NCBI RefSeq assembly: GCF_024498255.1
Contig: NZ_CP101808.1
Span: forward strand, 633,345-697,344
Direction: 5' to 3'
From: Mycoplasmopsis equigenitalium
GTDB lineage: Bacteria; Bacillota_I; Bacilli_A; Mycoplasmatales; Metamycoplasmataceae
DNA: 64,000 bases
Part shown: positions 9,790 to 19,810 of the stretch, in pieces
Numbering within the stretch: position 1 is the first letter of the stretch
Layout: each line of letters opens with the position of its first letter
Notes under the pieces: model-generated
Seen by the model: only the letters and a program-made list of their open reading frames with translations
Told to the model about the DNA's origin: nothing
Databases searched by the model: none
Program-made: the position numbers and the translations under genes

Positions 9790-10331
9790 TAGCAATTACG
9801 GGTTTACCAAGCAGTGGAAAATCATATTTATTAAATAAATTAAAAGCAAAAGGATATGCTTGTTTTTCTTGTGATGAATTTATTAAAAACATTTACGAAA
9901 ATAAAGATGAAATTAACAAACTTTTTACATTGCTTACACTTGATCAAAATATAAAGGATAAAAAAGGCGTTATTTCATCTTTAATTCTTGATGATACAAA
10001 ACGTCGAGTAATTGAAAACTTTTTTTACCACAAAATCTATGAGCATTTAAGTAAAAATAAATACGATTTTGTTGAAATTCCCGTTTTACAAAATAACGAT
10101 TTTGATTTTCGTAGTTTTTTTAACAAAATCGTTTTTATTGATACAAATTCCAAGATTCGAGCGCAACGCACAAAACAAAGATATCGCTCACAAAAACAAA
10201 TTGCATTAATTGAAAAGCTTGCGAGACAAAAAATAAAAACTATGCCTGACCTCACAATCAATGGCGATAACGGCGTTGATGTCGAAGAGTTTTTGTTTTT
10301 GTGTAAAACGAATTTATTAAAAAATCAATAA
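9786..10331 (+). CDS. coaE: Dephospho-CoA kinase
   Basis: Final step of coenzyme A synthesis, phosphorylating the 3'-hydroxyl of dephospho-CoA with ATP. The 181-residue protein has the P-loop GLPSSGKSYLL near the N-terminus, a substrate-binding Asp in SCDEFIKNIY, and a lid-like arginine segment RAQRTKQRYRSQKQ. Sequence identity in the middle looks low, as in mycoplasma homologues. It starts inside the last codons of the exonuclease gene. Confidence 0.88.
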   Translation: MIAITGLPSSGKSYLLNKLKAKGYACFSCDEFIKNIYENKDEINKLFTLLTLDQNIKDKKGVISSLILDDTKRRVIENFFYHKIYEHLSKNKYDFVEIPVLQNNDFDFRSFFNKIVFIDTNSKIRAQRTKQRYRSQKQIALIEKLARQKIKTMPDLTINGDNGVDVEEFLFLCKTNLLKNQ

Positions 10332-10629
10332 ATTTATTGTGTTTTTTACGTTTTTTGTTAAGTTTGGTTTTAATCAATTTTAAAACTGAAAAATTACCAT
10401 ATTTTTTTCAATAAATTATGAGAATTTTTATTGTGAAAAACTTAAAAAAACAAACAAAAAAACATTTTTTACGTATTTTTTAGGGTTGAATATGATTTTT
10501 TACCTTAACTACATTGTTAAAAATTCATCTCATTTTTTAAGCAAGCGCAAATTTGAATATGATAGCCAATTGCAAAGTAAATTATGTTGCTATAATGATA
10601 TTAACAAATACGAACAAAGGAGGGCGCTT
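10332..10629 (+). other. AT-rich spacer upstream of the primosome genes
   Basis: About 300 bases with no convincing gene. It contains T-rich runs with two copies of TTTTTTACG (near 10344 and 10466) and a TATGAT that could act as a -10 near 10491. An open frame from the ATG at 10492 joins the downstream gene in frame, but has no ribosome binding site. It could equally be a short 5' leader. Confidence 0.4.
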
Positions 10630-11670
10630 ATGCAAAATTTACAATTTAAAGTAATGTCAAAATACACTAATCATGAATTAGAAATTGACTATGTTTTTGG
10701 TTTATATAACCCTATTTTAAATAATGCAATCGACCTCTATAAGTACCTTTTGAGTCTAGTAAACACCAAGAAAATCAAAAAAACCGAAGATTTGCTTGCC
10801 GAAACTGGTCTTACATATAAGGAATTTAATGCCCAAAGAAAAAAACTAGAAGCTTGTTCGTTGCTCACCACTTTAGAAGCCACAAAGAAAAAAACTAAAG
10901 AAAAAATGGTATTTTTCGAACTTATAAAACCATTGGATCCATTTAAATTCTTTAATAACAAATTACTTGAATCGCTTCTTGTTAAAAAAACAAGCAAAAT
11001 TGTACTGCAAGCATTAAAAGATCAATACGCACAAATTGAAGAACAAATTGATGAATGAGACACACAAGATATTAGTGCTGGTTATGATGAAGTTTTCGAT
11101 TCAGAAATTCAGCCAAATATCGATAAAGATGCTGTAGTTCCTGCACGTAACAAAATCGCCCTTAATCGTGACACATCAACCATCCAATATGTGCAAGATA
11201 CAATTAACAACCCTCAGCTAACCGATAATTTATACTTCCACTTACTCAACGACTCATCAATTAATTTTTATGAATTTTTAATTAAAACAAAAGAAAATTA
11301 TGTTTACAATGAAACAGTTATTCGTCGTACTCAAAAATTCATTGTCGAATTATCGGAAATGGGCTTTGACCAAAAATCAATTAATTTGTTCTTTAGTTAC
11401 GCTTTTCATGTTAATAACAAAATTATCAACGAAAAATATGTTCGTACCATTGCTAAAGATTTATTAAAAAAAGATTTTACTGATTTCGAAAGCATTGAAG
11501 AACATCTTAATGAAGCATTTAAACATAAACGTTTAACCGAAAATGCTAGCGAACAGTTCAAATCGAAAAAGATTTACCTCAGCATTGTTGAAAAAATGAC
11601 TAAAGAAACCAAGAAAAAAGAACCAGAAACTAAACAAGTTACAGAATATCAAGGTGAATATAATCTCTAA
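10630..11670 (+). CDS. DnaB/DnaD-type primosome protein (replication initiation and membrane attachment)
   Basis: Likely a homologue of Firmicute DnaB/DnaD, which remodel DNA at the origin and help load the replicative helicase with DnaI. The 346-residue product starts MQNLQFKVMSKYTNHELEID; the segment YVFGLYNPILNNAIDLYKYL matches the family's Y-PLIG-A--LY N-terminal pattern. The C-terminal part is a helical DnaD-like domain. The ATG at 10630 was chosen because AAAGGAGG lies seven bases upstream; an ATG at 10492 would add 46 residues without a site. The next gene is DnaI-like, as in Bacillus dnaB-dnaI. Confidence 0.82.
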
Positions 11671-11700
11671 ATTAATGTTGCCGCTGGCAACATTAATTTA
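11668..11700. terminator. Perfect 15-bp hairpin between dnaB-like and dnaI-like genes
   Basis: TAAATTAATGTTGCC and its exact complement flank the loop GCT. The left arm begins with the last bases of the upstream stop codon. It is followed by AT-rich sequence but no strong U-run, so it may protect or partially terminate the message rather than end it. Confidence 0.6.
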
Positions 11701-11723
11701 TAATTTATAAAATAGAGGTAAAA

Positions 11724-12593
11724 ATGGATAAGTTTCAAAAGAAAATTATTAAGCACAAGGAAGTCATTCGCCAACTAAAAAATGTACAAGCAACCAAATT
11801 TGAAGTTCTTGAATACTGACCGATTATTGAGAATTTTTATAACATAATTGTAAATAAAACATACGCCGGCAGTGGTCGTGTCCCTTTGCTACAACGTGAT
11901 CCCAAATTTAACAGAATCTATTTAACTATTGATTTTAAAAATGATAGCAACGGTCGTAAGCAACGAATTATCGATAATACTAGCTGAGATATCCTTAATA
12001 TTTTGGCGGATAATGATGAATATCGTAATGCCGATATTCGTAAAATTATTAAAGCTACCTTGCCCTGACAAAAAGAAAACTGAAATCATATCAATAAATT
12101 TATGACTGAAGGATTAAAAAACAAACCAGTTAAAGACTTGTATCTTTATGGACTTTATGGTAGTGGAAAAACTTACTTAGCACACGCAATCGCTAATGAA
12201 TTTGCACTGAAAAATAAAAACATTTTAATTGCTCAAACTTTAACTCTTTTCCAATACATTAATGCAAATCAAGATGATAAATTTGAGCTATTAAAACGCT
12301 TATCAGAAGTTGATTTACTTGTCCTTGACGACCTTGGTCGCGAACCGGCCAACCCTTATACCTCATGATTCTTGCTTGATTTTATCTATAACATTATCGT
12401 TACTCGCCAGCTTAATAACCGACCAATTATCATTACCACCAACTATAAACAAGATGATTTTAAAGACTTAATCGAAAACTTTGAGAAAAAGGCTGACTCA
12501 TTTGGAGTTTATGCCAGAATTAAAGATTATCTTGATAATAACACAATAAACATCGAAACTGATGGGATTAACATTCGTAGTACAAAGAAATAA
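11724..12593 (+). CDS. dnaI: DnaI-like helicase loader (AAA+ ATPase)
   Basis: Predicted loader of the replicative helicase onto DNA. The 289-residue protein has an N-terminal helicase-interaction region (MDKFQKKIIKHKEVIRQLKN), Walker A GLYGSGKT near residue 150, Walker B LLVLDDLGRE, and sensor 1 RPIIITTNYKQ. Six TGA codons encode Trp. AGAGGT precedes the ATG at 11724. The gene follows the DnaB/DnaD-like gene after a hairpin, giving a primosome pair. Confidence 0.88.
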
Positions 12594-12645
12594 CTTATTA
12601 AGTTATTCGTTAGTTAATAGACAATAGTGTTTATAATTGAATAAT

Positions 12646-13419
12646 ATGAAAGACAAGTTAGTAAAAAATTCACTCGGCTACGACTCGAATTTATACGTTT
12701 ACCAAGACAAAGATATGTTCAATTACTCAGTAGACACGATTCTACTAGGTAATTTTGTTTTTTTAAACAAACGGATGAATAACTTACTAGAAATAGGCAC
12801 TAATAATGGCGCACTGGCAATTTTTATTTCCGAACGAAATAAAAATTTGCAAATTGATGCGCTCGAATTACAAGCAAAAGCTTGTGAAATTGCTAAGCTA
12901 AATATTAAGCTTAACAACAAGCAAAATATGATTAAAATAATCAATGATGATTTTAATGATTTCTATAAAAATCTTGCCCTCAATCAAGGCAAAAAATACG
13001 ACTCGATTGTCTGCAATCCGCCTTTTTACCCGTTAGAAAAATCGGTGATCAAAACCAAAAATATAACACAAGAAAAATTAATTGCAACACATGAAATTCA
13101 TTTAAATCTTGAACAAATAATTATAGGTAGCGCCAAAATCATCGAGCAAAAAGGCTACTTAACAATGGTTCTGCCTGTTGAACGACTTGTTGATGTAATG
13201 GAATTGCTACGCAAACATAAATTCGAACCAAAACGAATTCGTTTTGTTTGCCCGCGAATTTATGAAAAACCCAAATTCGTTTTAATTGAAGCTCGTTATA
13301 TGTCTGGATGAGGAATACATTTTCTACCTAATTTATATCTTCATCCTGAAGATAAAAGTAATCATATATATAATAAAGAAATTGCTGATTTATACAAACC
13401 AATCAAAGTAAAGGAATAA
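12646..13419 (+). CDS. trmN6: tRNA1(Val) adenine-N6 methyltransferase family (TrmN6)
   Basis: S-adenosylmethionine-dependent methyltransferase, 257 residues. Motif I is LLEIGTNNGALAI, and the N6-adenine/HemK-type catalytic motif is DSIVCNPPFYP near residue 125. Family members modify A37 of tRNA-Val in E. coli; the exact substrate here is inference. A TATAAT lies eight bases before the ATG at 12646 without a Shine-Dalgarno. The stop is one base before the metG ATG, so the two genes are probably co-transcribed. Confidence 0.88.
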
Positions 13420-13420
13420 A

Positions 13421-14950
13421 ATGAAAAAGAAAATTTTAATTACAACCCCATTGTATTACGCTTCTGGTAATCTCCATATTGGCCACTTATATGCCACAAA
13501 TTTTGCCTGAGTATTACGTAATATGTTTCGTCTTTTTGGTCATGATGCTAAATTATTAAGCGGAATTGATGAACACGGAACTAAAATCCAAATGAAAGCA
13601 GCTGAAAATAAAATGCAACCAAAAGTGTTTGTTGATATGATTAATGAAAAGTTTTTAAACTTATGAAAAACATATAAACTTGATCTTGATTTTTATGAAC
13701 GAACAACCAACGAAGGTCACAAACAAACTGTCTTAGATATCTTTAACAAAATGCTTGATCATAAAGATATTGAACTTAAAAAATATTCGGCTTGATACTC
13801 GACAAGTGATGAAGAATTTGTTACTTTAACAAACGCCATCAAGGAAGGTGATGATTATTTTCACCCTGTTAGCCACTGTAAATTAATTAAATTAGAAGAA
13901 AAAAATTACTTCTTTTTAATGCAGAAATATGAAACCTGACTAAAAGAATTTCTCAAGACTGAAAATTTAGTTTTTCCACAAAAAGTCATTAATGAACTTA
14001 ACGGAAGTTTTCTTGACAAGGGATTAGAAAACTTGTCGGTAACACGTGAAAATATCGAGTGAGGAATTAAAACACTAACTAAAGAAAAGCAAACAATTTA
14101 TGTTTGACTTGATGCGCTTTTTGGTTACCTAACTGGATTAGGATATGGAACAAAAGGTAATAAAAATTACATTGATTACTGAGAAAAGACTAGTCAAAGA
14201 ATTCATGTTTTAGGTAAAGAAATTTCTCGTTTTCACTTAATTTATTTTCCTATTTTCTTAAAATCAATCAATCTTCCTTTACCAACAAATTTCTTAGTTC
14301 ATGGATGACTTTTATCAAAAAATATGAAAATGTCAAAATCAATTGGTAATGTAATCGACCCATACGAACTTTTAGAAAAGTTTGATGTCGAAATGGTGAA
14401 ATATTACTTCGCGGCAAAAATTGACTATCGAACCGATGGAAATGTTGACCAAGATTTAATTCGCGAAACTGTAAATAATGAACTTATTAATAACTATGGA
14501 AACTTGATTTCTCGAACACTAAAAATGATCAGCAATACCTTTACAAACGGTGTTAAATACAAAAAGATCAAAGATGAAAAGTATCAAGAAATCGAAACAG
14601 AAATTAATAATTTACCAAAACAAATCGAGCGGTTTTTAAATGAATTTCGTCTTGATCAAATTTTTACAAAAATCAATGATTTTTCAACAAAAATGAACGT
14701 TTTTATTGATTATACCAAACCTTGAACACTTACAAATGAACCTAAAAAACTAGAGCCGATTCTTAATTTATTATTAAATGGAATCTATGCCATTTCTTAC
14801 TTCTTAAAAGCAGTAATGCCTGTAAAAATAGCAGACGTTGAAAATGCTTTAAAGATTAAGTTAGAACTAACAAAAATTAGCGACCTTAAGAAATTTGATA
14901 GCATCATCCCGGAACAAAATTTCATGCTTTGAAAACGACTTAACAAATAA
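13421..14950 (+). CDS. metG: Methionyl-tRNA synthetase
   Basis: Charges initiator and elongator tRNA-Met. The 509-residue protein starts MKKKILITTPLYYASGNLHI; HIGH appears as HIGH in NLHIGHLYATNF, and KMSKS is present as NMKMSKSIGNV near residue 305. No four-Cys zinc knuckle pair is seen in the connecting domain, consistent with the zinc-free bacterial type. There is no C-terminal EMAP-like tRNA-binding domain. Many Trp positions are TGA. It ends in a clear terminator. Confidence 0.97.
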
Positions 14951-14973
14951 AACAGGCAAGAGCCTGTTTTTTA
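14951..14973 (+). terminator. Rho-independent terminator of metG
   Basis: AACAGGC and GCCTGTT pair around AAGA, followed directly by a T-run. It starts at the metG stop codon. Confidence 0.85.
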
Positions 14974-14974
14974 G

Positions 14975-15240
14975 TATTGAATACAAAAATTGTAACATGG
15001 GTTTGATCTTGAATATAAATTTAAAATATTACAATGTACAAAAAATACATTAAAATAAATATATTTATATAAAAATACAAGAAAACAAGTTGCCAAAAAC
15101 AATAAAATAAACTTAAAGATCATATGATGCAATGATAAAAAATTTAACGACATGTTAGGCACAAGCCACACATTCTTGAGCACACGAAAATCTAAAACAT
15201 ATAATAACAACTTTACGCTCACGACACTATTATCTGAATA
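14975..15240. other. Spacer without recognised gene
   Basis: About 265 bases between the metG terminator and the nanE terminator. A minus-strand frame of 83 codons exists, but it lacks a ribosome site and its composition is spacer-like. A TATAAT near 15202 and compositional differences leave room for a small RNA; no known RNA family is recognised. Confidence 0.3.
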
Positions 15241-15243
15241 AAT

Positions 15244-15271
15244 AAAAAAGCAGGTTATTGCCTACTTTTTT
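15244..15271 (-). terminator. Terminator of nanE, probably bidirectional
   Basis: AAAAAAGCAGG and CCTACTTTTTT form an imperfect stem (one C-A mismatch) around TTATTG, with A- and T-runs on both sides. It sits just after the nanE stop. Confidence 0.7.
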
Positions 15272-15274
15272 ATT

Positions 15275-15964
15275 TTATTTAATATTGTCTAGAAATCATT
15301 TTGTAATAATGTTGGGACGAGTAATCATTGAACCAACAGTTACACAATTAGCGCCAATAGCGAACGCTTTTTTAACGTCGTTTGGTGAATTAAAGCCACC
15401 TTCAGCGACAATATATTTGTTGTATTTTTTATTAAGTTTAACAACATCTTTTAAAAATTGCATCTCGTTATCTAAATTACTAATACCACTTGTTTCTTTT
15501 GTGTAACCACGAAGTGTGGTGCCAATTAAATCGAAACCAAGTTCAAAAGCATTAGCAACATCTTCATAATCTGAACAGTCGGCCATTAATAATTGATGTT
15601 CTTTTTTATTTTTTTTAAATCATGCTACCAATTCTGCAAGTGATTCTTTTGGGCGTTGACGAAGGGTTGCATCAATTGCAATTATTGGCGCGTTATTTAA
15701 AGTTAAAAATTCTAATTCCTTAAGCGTGGGGGTAATAACAACGTCAGAATTTTCATAATGTTTTTTAATCAAACAAATCAGAGGGAGATCTTTGGGAACT
15801 AATTCTAAAACAGGCTTAAGGTTTTCTTCTTGGCTAATTCTAATCCCTTTAGCACCACCGGCAAGGGCGGCTTTAACAAGACAAGGAACAACACCCTTGC
15901 CATACATTGGCTCGTGTTCGGTAGCCTGACACGAAACCATAAATAATTTATTTGGTAGTTTCAT
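15275..15964 (-). CDS. nanE: N-acetylmannosamine-6-phosphate 2-epimerase
   Basis: Interconverts ManNAc-6-phosphate and GlcNAc-6-phosphate, feeding sialic acid or mannosamine sugars into amino-sugar catabolism. The 229-residue TIM-barrel protein starts MKLPNKLFMVSCQATEHEPM; the family signature continues with GAKGIRI, PIIAIDATLRQRP, LMADCSDYEDV, GFDLIGTTLRGYT and VAEGGFNSP. Length is typical. The start codon lies within the last codons of the PTS gene, so the transporter and epimerase are co-translated. No nanA or nanK lies nearby in the window. Confidence 0.94.
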
Positions 15965-17684
15965 TATCTTTAATTATATTAATTTCGTCGGCAATAATTG
16001 TTGCTTTTCCGCCAAAAATAATTTGCACACTAAGACCTTTTTGAATAAGTCCAAATGAACCAAATTCAACAAAATCTTCTGGTTTTAGTTCAATATTGTC
16101 AACTAGTTCAAGACGAAGTCTTGTTGCGCAAGCTGAAACAGATTTTAAGTTATTAATGCCACCAAGTTTTTCAATAATACCTAAAATATCTTTATCGCTT
16201 GCTTTGTTTTTACCTTGTTTAAGTTCATTAAATTGTGTTTTTGTAAGAAGGCCTAAATTGTTACCTAAACGACCTGGTGTTGCAATTTTTCCTTTGACAA
16301 TTCAGAAGTAGAAAATCACAAATGAAAGTACACCAAGTAAAATTGCTCATACAAATGCTCAGTAGAATGCCGTTCCTTTGGCTACAGGAATTGCACCATA
16401 AATAATAAGATCAATAAATCCACGGGCAAAACCAACACCGACATGGGCTTGCGATCATGACATCAATGCATAAGCAAGGCCACTAAATGGTACATAAACT
16501 ACATAGTAAAGAGCAGGACTTACAAACAAAAATGTAAATTCAAGTGGCTCAGTAATACCAGTTAAAAAGGCAACTAACATCGCGCTACCAACAGTATATG
16601 CTACAGTTTTACGGTTTTGTTTTTCTGCAGCAAGAATAATCGCAAGTCCAATACCCATACATGCTCCAAGATAGGTTGGGTAGTCTTGAGTAAAGCGACC
16701 AGCATTAATACCTAGTTTATGATCAAAGAACTGAAATAGTTTCATTCCTTCCATTGTGTTAGTTGCCATTCCGTTAATCATATTTCAGATGTTTTGGTCA
16801 CCAACAACTTGTGTATTACCATTGGTAAAGTTGCTAATTGCCAATTTGATATCAGCTGCACTTTGAGCAGTAATTTTACCCGCTGCAAGTGCTGCATCAA
16901 CTTGGTCATATGAAATAACTCCACCAAACTCAGTTTGGAAAGCCATAATAATTGGAATGTGGTGTAAACCAAATGGCATTAATGCTCTACCAAATGTTCC
17001 GTAAATTAAACCATCAAGTCCCCGTGGTGATTTTTGAAGTAATGTTCCTACTTCATAAATTCCACGACCTACAAGTGGTCAAACTAGTAAGAAAACAAGT
17101 GCAACTGCGAAAGCAATTGGCACAAGGACAATTGGTACTAATCTAATTCCTGAAAAGAAACTAATACTTTGTGGCAATTGTAATTTTGAAAAATAATTAA
17201 AGGTGTATGCTGTAACAATCCCGATCACTAATCCACCAAAAATACTGGTGTTTAAACTTGTGATACCTAGGTTTTTAACAACAACACCACCAACTACTTT
17301 TTGGAATCAGAGTACCGAAGTGGCATTACCGCTTACAGCATCAAATTGAATAAATGCAAATTGTGATGCATTAAATACTAAGTAGGCTATAACGGCGGCA
17401 AAACCCGCTCCTCCTCGGTCATTCGAAAATGTAATAGCAACAGCAATAGCAAAAAGGATAGGAAGGTTGGCAAAGACAACCTCACTCATTCCTTTGAAAA
17501 TGTTGGCAAAAATTGTTCCAGTCTCAGTGTGAACATTAGCGCCAATAGCACCACCAATCCCTAGTAATAACCCAGCGATTGGTAAGATGGCAATCGGCAA
17601 CATTAAACCACGAGATAGTTTTTGGAATCAACCTTTAACAATCCCTTTTTTGCTATTTGATTTTTGTTCAATAGCTTTTTCCAT
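15948..17684 (-). CDS. PTS EIICB component, glucose/N-acetylglucosamine family
   Basis: Membrane sugar permease with phosphotransferase coupling. The 578-residue protein has an EIIC domain (about residues 15-480, some ten hydrophobic helices; motif GRALMPFGLHHIPIIMAFQT, and TGITEPLEFTFLFVSPALY) and a C-terminal EIIB domain, whose phosphorylated Cys is in SVSACATRLRLEL. No EIIA domain is fused. The adjacent nanE suggests an amino sugar such as ManNAc or GlcNAc as substrate, but the family also includes glucose permeases. The start ATG at 17684 has AAGAAAGG before it, next to a large inverted repeat. Confidence 0.92.
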
Positions 17685-17693
17685 TTTACCTTT

Positions 17694-17742
17694 CTTAAAA
17701 TAAAATATATTCGAGCAAATACCTGCTCACTTTTATTTTAAG
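17694..17742 (-). promoter_or_regulatory. Nested inverted repeat in the PTS gene leader
   Basis: CTTAAAATAAAA (17694-17705) is perfectly repeated in inverted form at 17731-17742, and GAGCA/TGCTC forms a second pair inside at 17713-17728. On the transcript the outer arm runs directly into the ribosome site AAGAAAGG before the ATG. It may be an operator for the neighbouring RpiR-type regulator or an RNA hairpin that controls translation. Confidence 0.55.
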
Positions 17743-17810
17743 TAAGTAACATATATATCTATAGATTTAGCAAAAAATTTTACAATGATAATAGTTCTAT
17801 GTGAAAAAAT

Positions 17811-18620
17811 TTAACTATTATTTCAGTCATCAATTACCTTAGTTTGGTTTTCTTTAATTTCGGAAATGTTCAAGATATTAATAATTTTAAAAAGTAGTAA
17901 ATCAAGAATATATTGTTGAACTACTTTGCTACTTAAGGCATTAATACGGTTCTTTTGTTCAAGTGTGTGATGTAATAACACGTTTTTATATTTACCAGCT
18001 AGAGCACGATTAGCAGTGATAATTAAATAATCAAATTGATTAGCTTCTAGTAAATCTAAAAGGTAGCGAAACTCTTTTGTTTTTCCACTCTTTGAAACAA
18101 GAATTACTAACGGCTTTTCTGGTTTTGAAATATAGTAACCAATTGAAAGTAAAAAGGTGTGAAAATCAGGATCATAGAGTGGAGTAATTGCTAGTTTTTG
18201 TAAACTAAGTGCAAACTCACGACAGGCTATTAAACTTGAACCTATTCCAAACAAAATTACCTTACGCATTTTAGCTATCTTTGTTACTGCTTCATCAATT
18301 TTCTTTCTATCCAAAGTATTAGCGGTATTTTGGATGGCATTAATATAATAAAATGCAACTTTATAGGCGAGATCACTATCTCACTTGCTTAAATTAATTT
18401 CATTAAGGTATTTATGACGAATAAAAAACTGCATTTGTTTAAAAGACTCAAAATTAAGTTTTTTATGCAAACGTGAAAATAACGCAGTTGAAACATTACT
18501 GCGATTTGAACATTTTTCAATCGAATTTGTTGAATAAAACTCTAAATCTTCGTTAATATGTTTAACTAACATTTTCTCTGTATCTGTGAGTTTTGCTAGT
18601 TCATCTTTAAATAACTCCAT
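17811..18620 (-). CDS. RpiR/MurR family transcriptional regulator
   Basis: A sugar-phosphate-sensing regulator of 269 residues. The N-terminal helix-turn-helix domain (MELFKDELAKLTDTEKMLVK, then NRSNVSTALFSRLHKKLNF) is followed by a SIS domain with ILFGIGSSLIACREFA and VILVSKSGKTKEFRYLL. It lies immediately upstream of the PTS gene and nanE on the same strand, so it most likely controls that unit, responding to an amino-sugar phosphate (inference). A TATAAT ends six bases before the ATG at 18620, indicating a leaderless message. Confidence 0.88.
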
Positions 18621-18626
18621 AATCAA

Positions 18627-18632
18627 ATTATA
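18627..18632 (-). promoter_or_regulatory. -10 element of the rpiR-type gene
   Basis: TATAAT on the minus strand, six bases from the start codon at 18620, with no ribosome binding site between. Confidence 0.5.
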
Positions 18633-18656
18633 ACCTTATACAAACAAAACCTATGA

Positions 18657-18662
18657 TATAAT
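18657..18662 (+). promoter_or_regulatory. -10 element of the gene at 18672
   Basis: TATAAT nine bases before the ATG. It shares a 51-base divergent spacer with the rpiR-type promoter. Confidence 0.45.
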
Positions 18663-18671
18663 AATTGCAAC

Positions 18672-18959
18672 ATGAATACACAAAACATTACTTATTTTTT
18701 AGACACATTTATGGGGCATCAGATTGCTCCCGAAAATGAGACTGCTGTAAAAGTTAGATTGATAATTTTTTCGATCTTTGCACTTCTTACCATATTTTTT
18801 GGTACTTTTGCCGCAATAATTCGACACAAAACTCGAGTTGGTTTTGAGGAAAGTAAGATATTCAATAAGACAACACTAATTATTTGCATTTTCCTAACAA
18901 TTGCTTGTGCCGTAATAGGAGTATCATCGTTTTTTAGCGTACTGGGATTGGTAGAATAA
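18672..18959 (+). CDS. Small two-helix membrane protein (SecG-like topology)
   Basis: Not firmly recognised. The 95-residue product starts MNTQNITYFLDTFMGHQIAP. It has two membrane helices (about residues 28-47 and 66-90) joined by a short basic loop (RHKTRVGFEESK). Length and topology resemble SecG, but the conserved SecG loop motif is not obvious, so this is only a possibility. It is divergent from the rpiR-type gene, ends in a strong terminator, and stands alone as a single-gene unit. Confidence 0.65.
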   Translation: MNTQNITYFLDTFMGHQIAPENETAVKVRLIIFSIFALLTIFFGTFAAIIRHKTRVGFEESKIFNKTTLIICIFLTIACAVIGVSSFFSVLGLVE

Positions 18960-18987
18960 AAAACACACAACTAAAGTGTGTTTTTTT
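18957..18987 (+). terminator. Terminator of the gene at 18672
   Basis: AAAAAACACAC and GTGTGTTTTTTT pair around AACTAAA, followed by a T-run. The same structure lies at the 3' end of the convergent hsdS remnant. Confidence 0.8.
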
Positions 18988-19636
18988 AACAAAACATTTT
19001 ATTGAGAAAACCTTGTTTTAAGTTTTTAAGCGCTTCGCACTTACGTTGATTAAGAATTAGGTATTTATCGAGATTAAAAAAGAATTTTCCAATTTTTTCT
19101 TGTTCGTTAAAAGATGGATAGTTTGTCTCAAAATTAAGAACATTTTCTACTGATAAATTTGTCTGTTTTGCTCCATCATCAAATGATAAAAAATAAGGAT
19201 TCCTGTTCATAATCAAACTTAAAAAATAAGAATTTATTTTCTCATACGGAGTTATGCCGGCTACTTGCTGATTCATGGTAAACGTATTATTTCTTTCTAT
19301 TAAAAAAGTTCTTGCTAAAGCTTTACCGTTTGGAACATCACTTAGCACGAATGCTATATCACCCTTTAATAATGGTTCGTTTTGTTCATCTGTTTTTTTA
19401 ATAACACTTCCGTTAGTTGATACAAATTTGGAATTAACCACAATATATTTTCCATTTGAATCAATATTATTTTCATAAGCCTTGCCATTTCTATATGAGG
19501 CTACAAATTTTAATAATTGAAGAATCCACTTATCATCAAAACATTTAAACCGTATTTTCGGAATCGATGCACCTAAATTTGGAAGCATTTTTGAGAGTAA
19601 TCCTTATTTTAAATTTTTAAGTATTTCACACTTACG
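18986..19636 (-). pseudogene. hsdS: Remnant of type I restriction specificity subunit (hsdS)
   Basis: From 19588 leftward an open stretch of 200 codons holds one target-recognition domain (starting MLPNLGASIPKIRFKCFDDK) and the C-terminal conserved helix ending LNQRKCEALKNLKQGFLNKM. Upstream, in the same frame, RKCEILKNLK-stop-GLLSKML is a second copy of that conserved helix. This is the normal central repeat of HsdS, now cut by a TAA at 19604-19606. The first recognition domain is missing. No hsdM or hsdR is in the window. It may be dead, or a half-subunit or recombination cassette as used by some mycoplasmas to vary specificity. Confidence 0.8.
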
Positions 19637-19798
19637 CTAAAAGCAAGCGAACAATTGAAAGACATTTTAGTATTCTGCAAAAATAAAATGTTATTTCGCG
19701 AATCGGTTCTAAGAAAAATAGGTTTTGATGTGTTAACAATTAGCTTATTATTTTGTTTCAATTTTAAAACCTTGATATTTCTCTTTCTAATGCTAATA

Positions 19799-19804
19799 TA
19801 TAAT
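19799..19804 (+). promoter_or_regulatory. -10 element of the YigZ-type gene
   Basis: TATAAT six bases before the ATG at 19811, without a Shine-Dalgarno. Confidence 0.5.
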
Positions 19805-19810
19805 TAAACT

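Noticed and set aside
10492-10629. Upstream ATG extending the DnaB/DnaD-like protein by 46 residues
   Set aside because: No Shine-Dalgarno, while the ATG at 10630 has AAAGGAGG at good spacing and gives the expected family N-terminus.
14971-15222. Minus-strand open frame of 83 codons between metG and nanE
   Set aside because: No ribosome site, no promoter in a sensible place, overlaps the metG terminator, and the hydrophobic composition is what AT-rich spacer gives by chance.
18672-18959. Calling the small two-helix gene secG
   Set aside because: Topology and size fit, but conserved SecG residues are not apparent and the neighbourhood gives no support.
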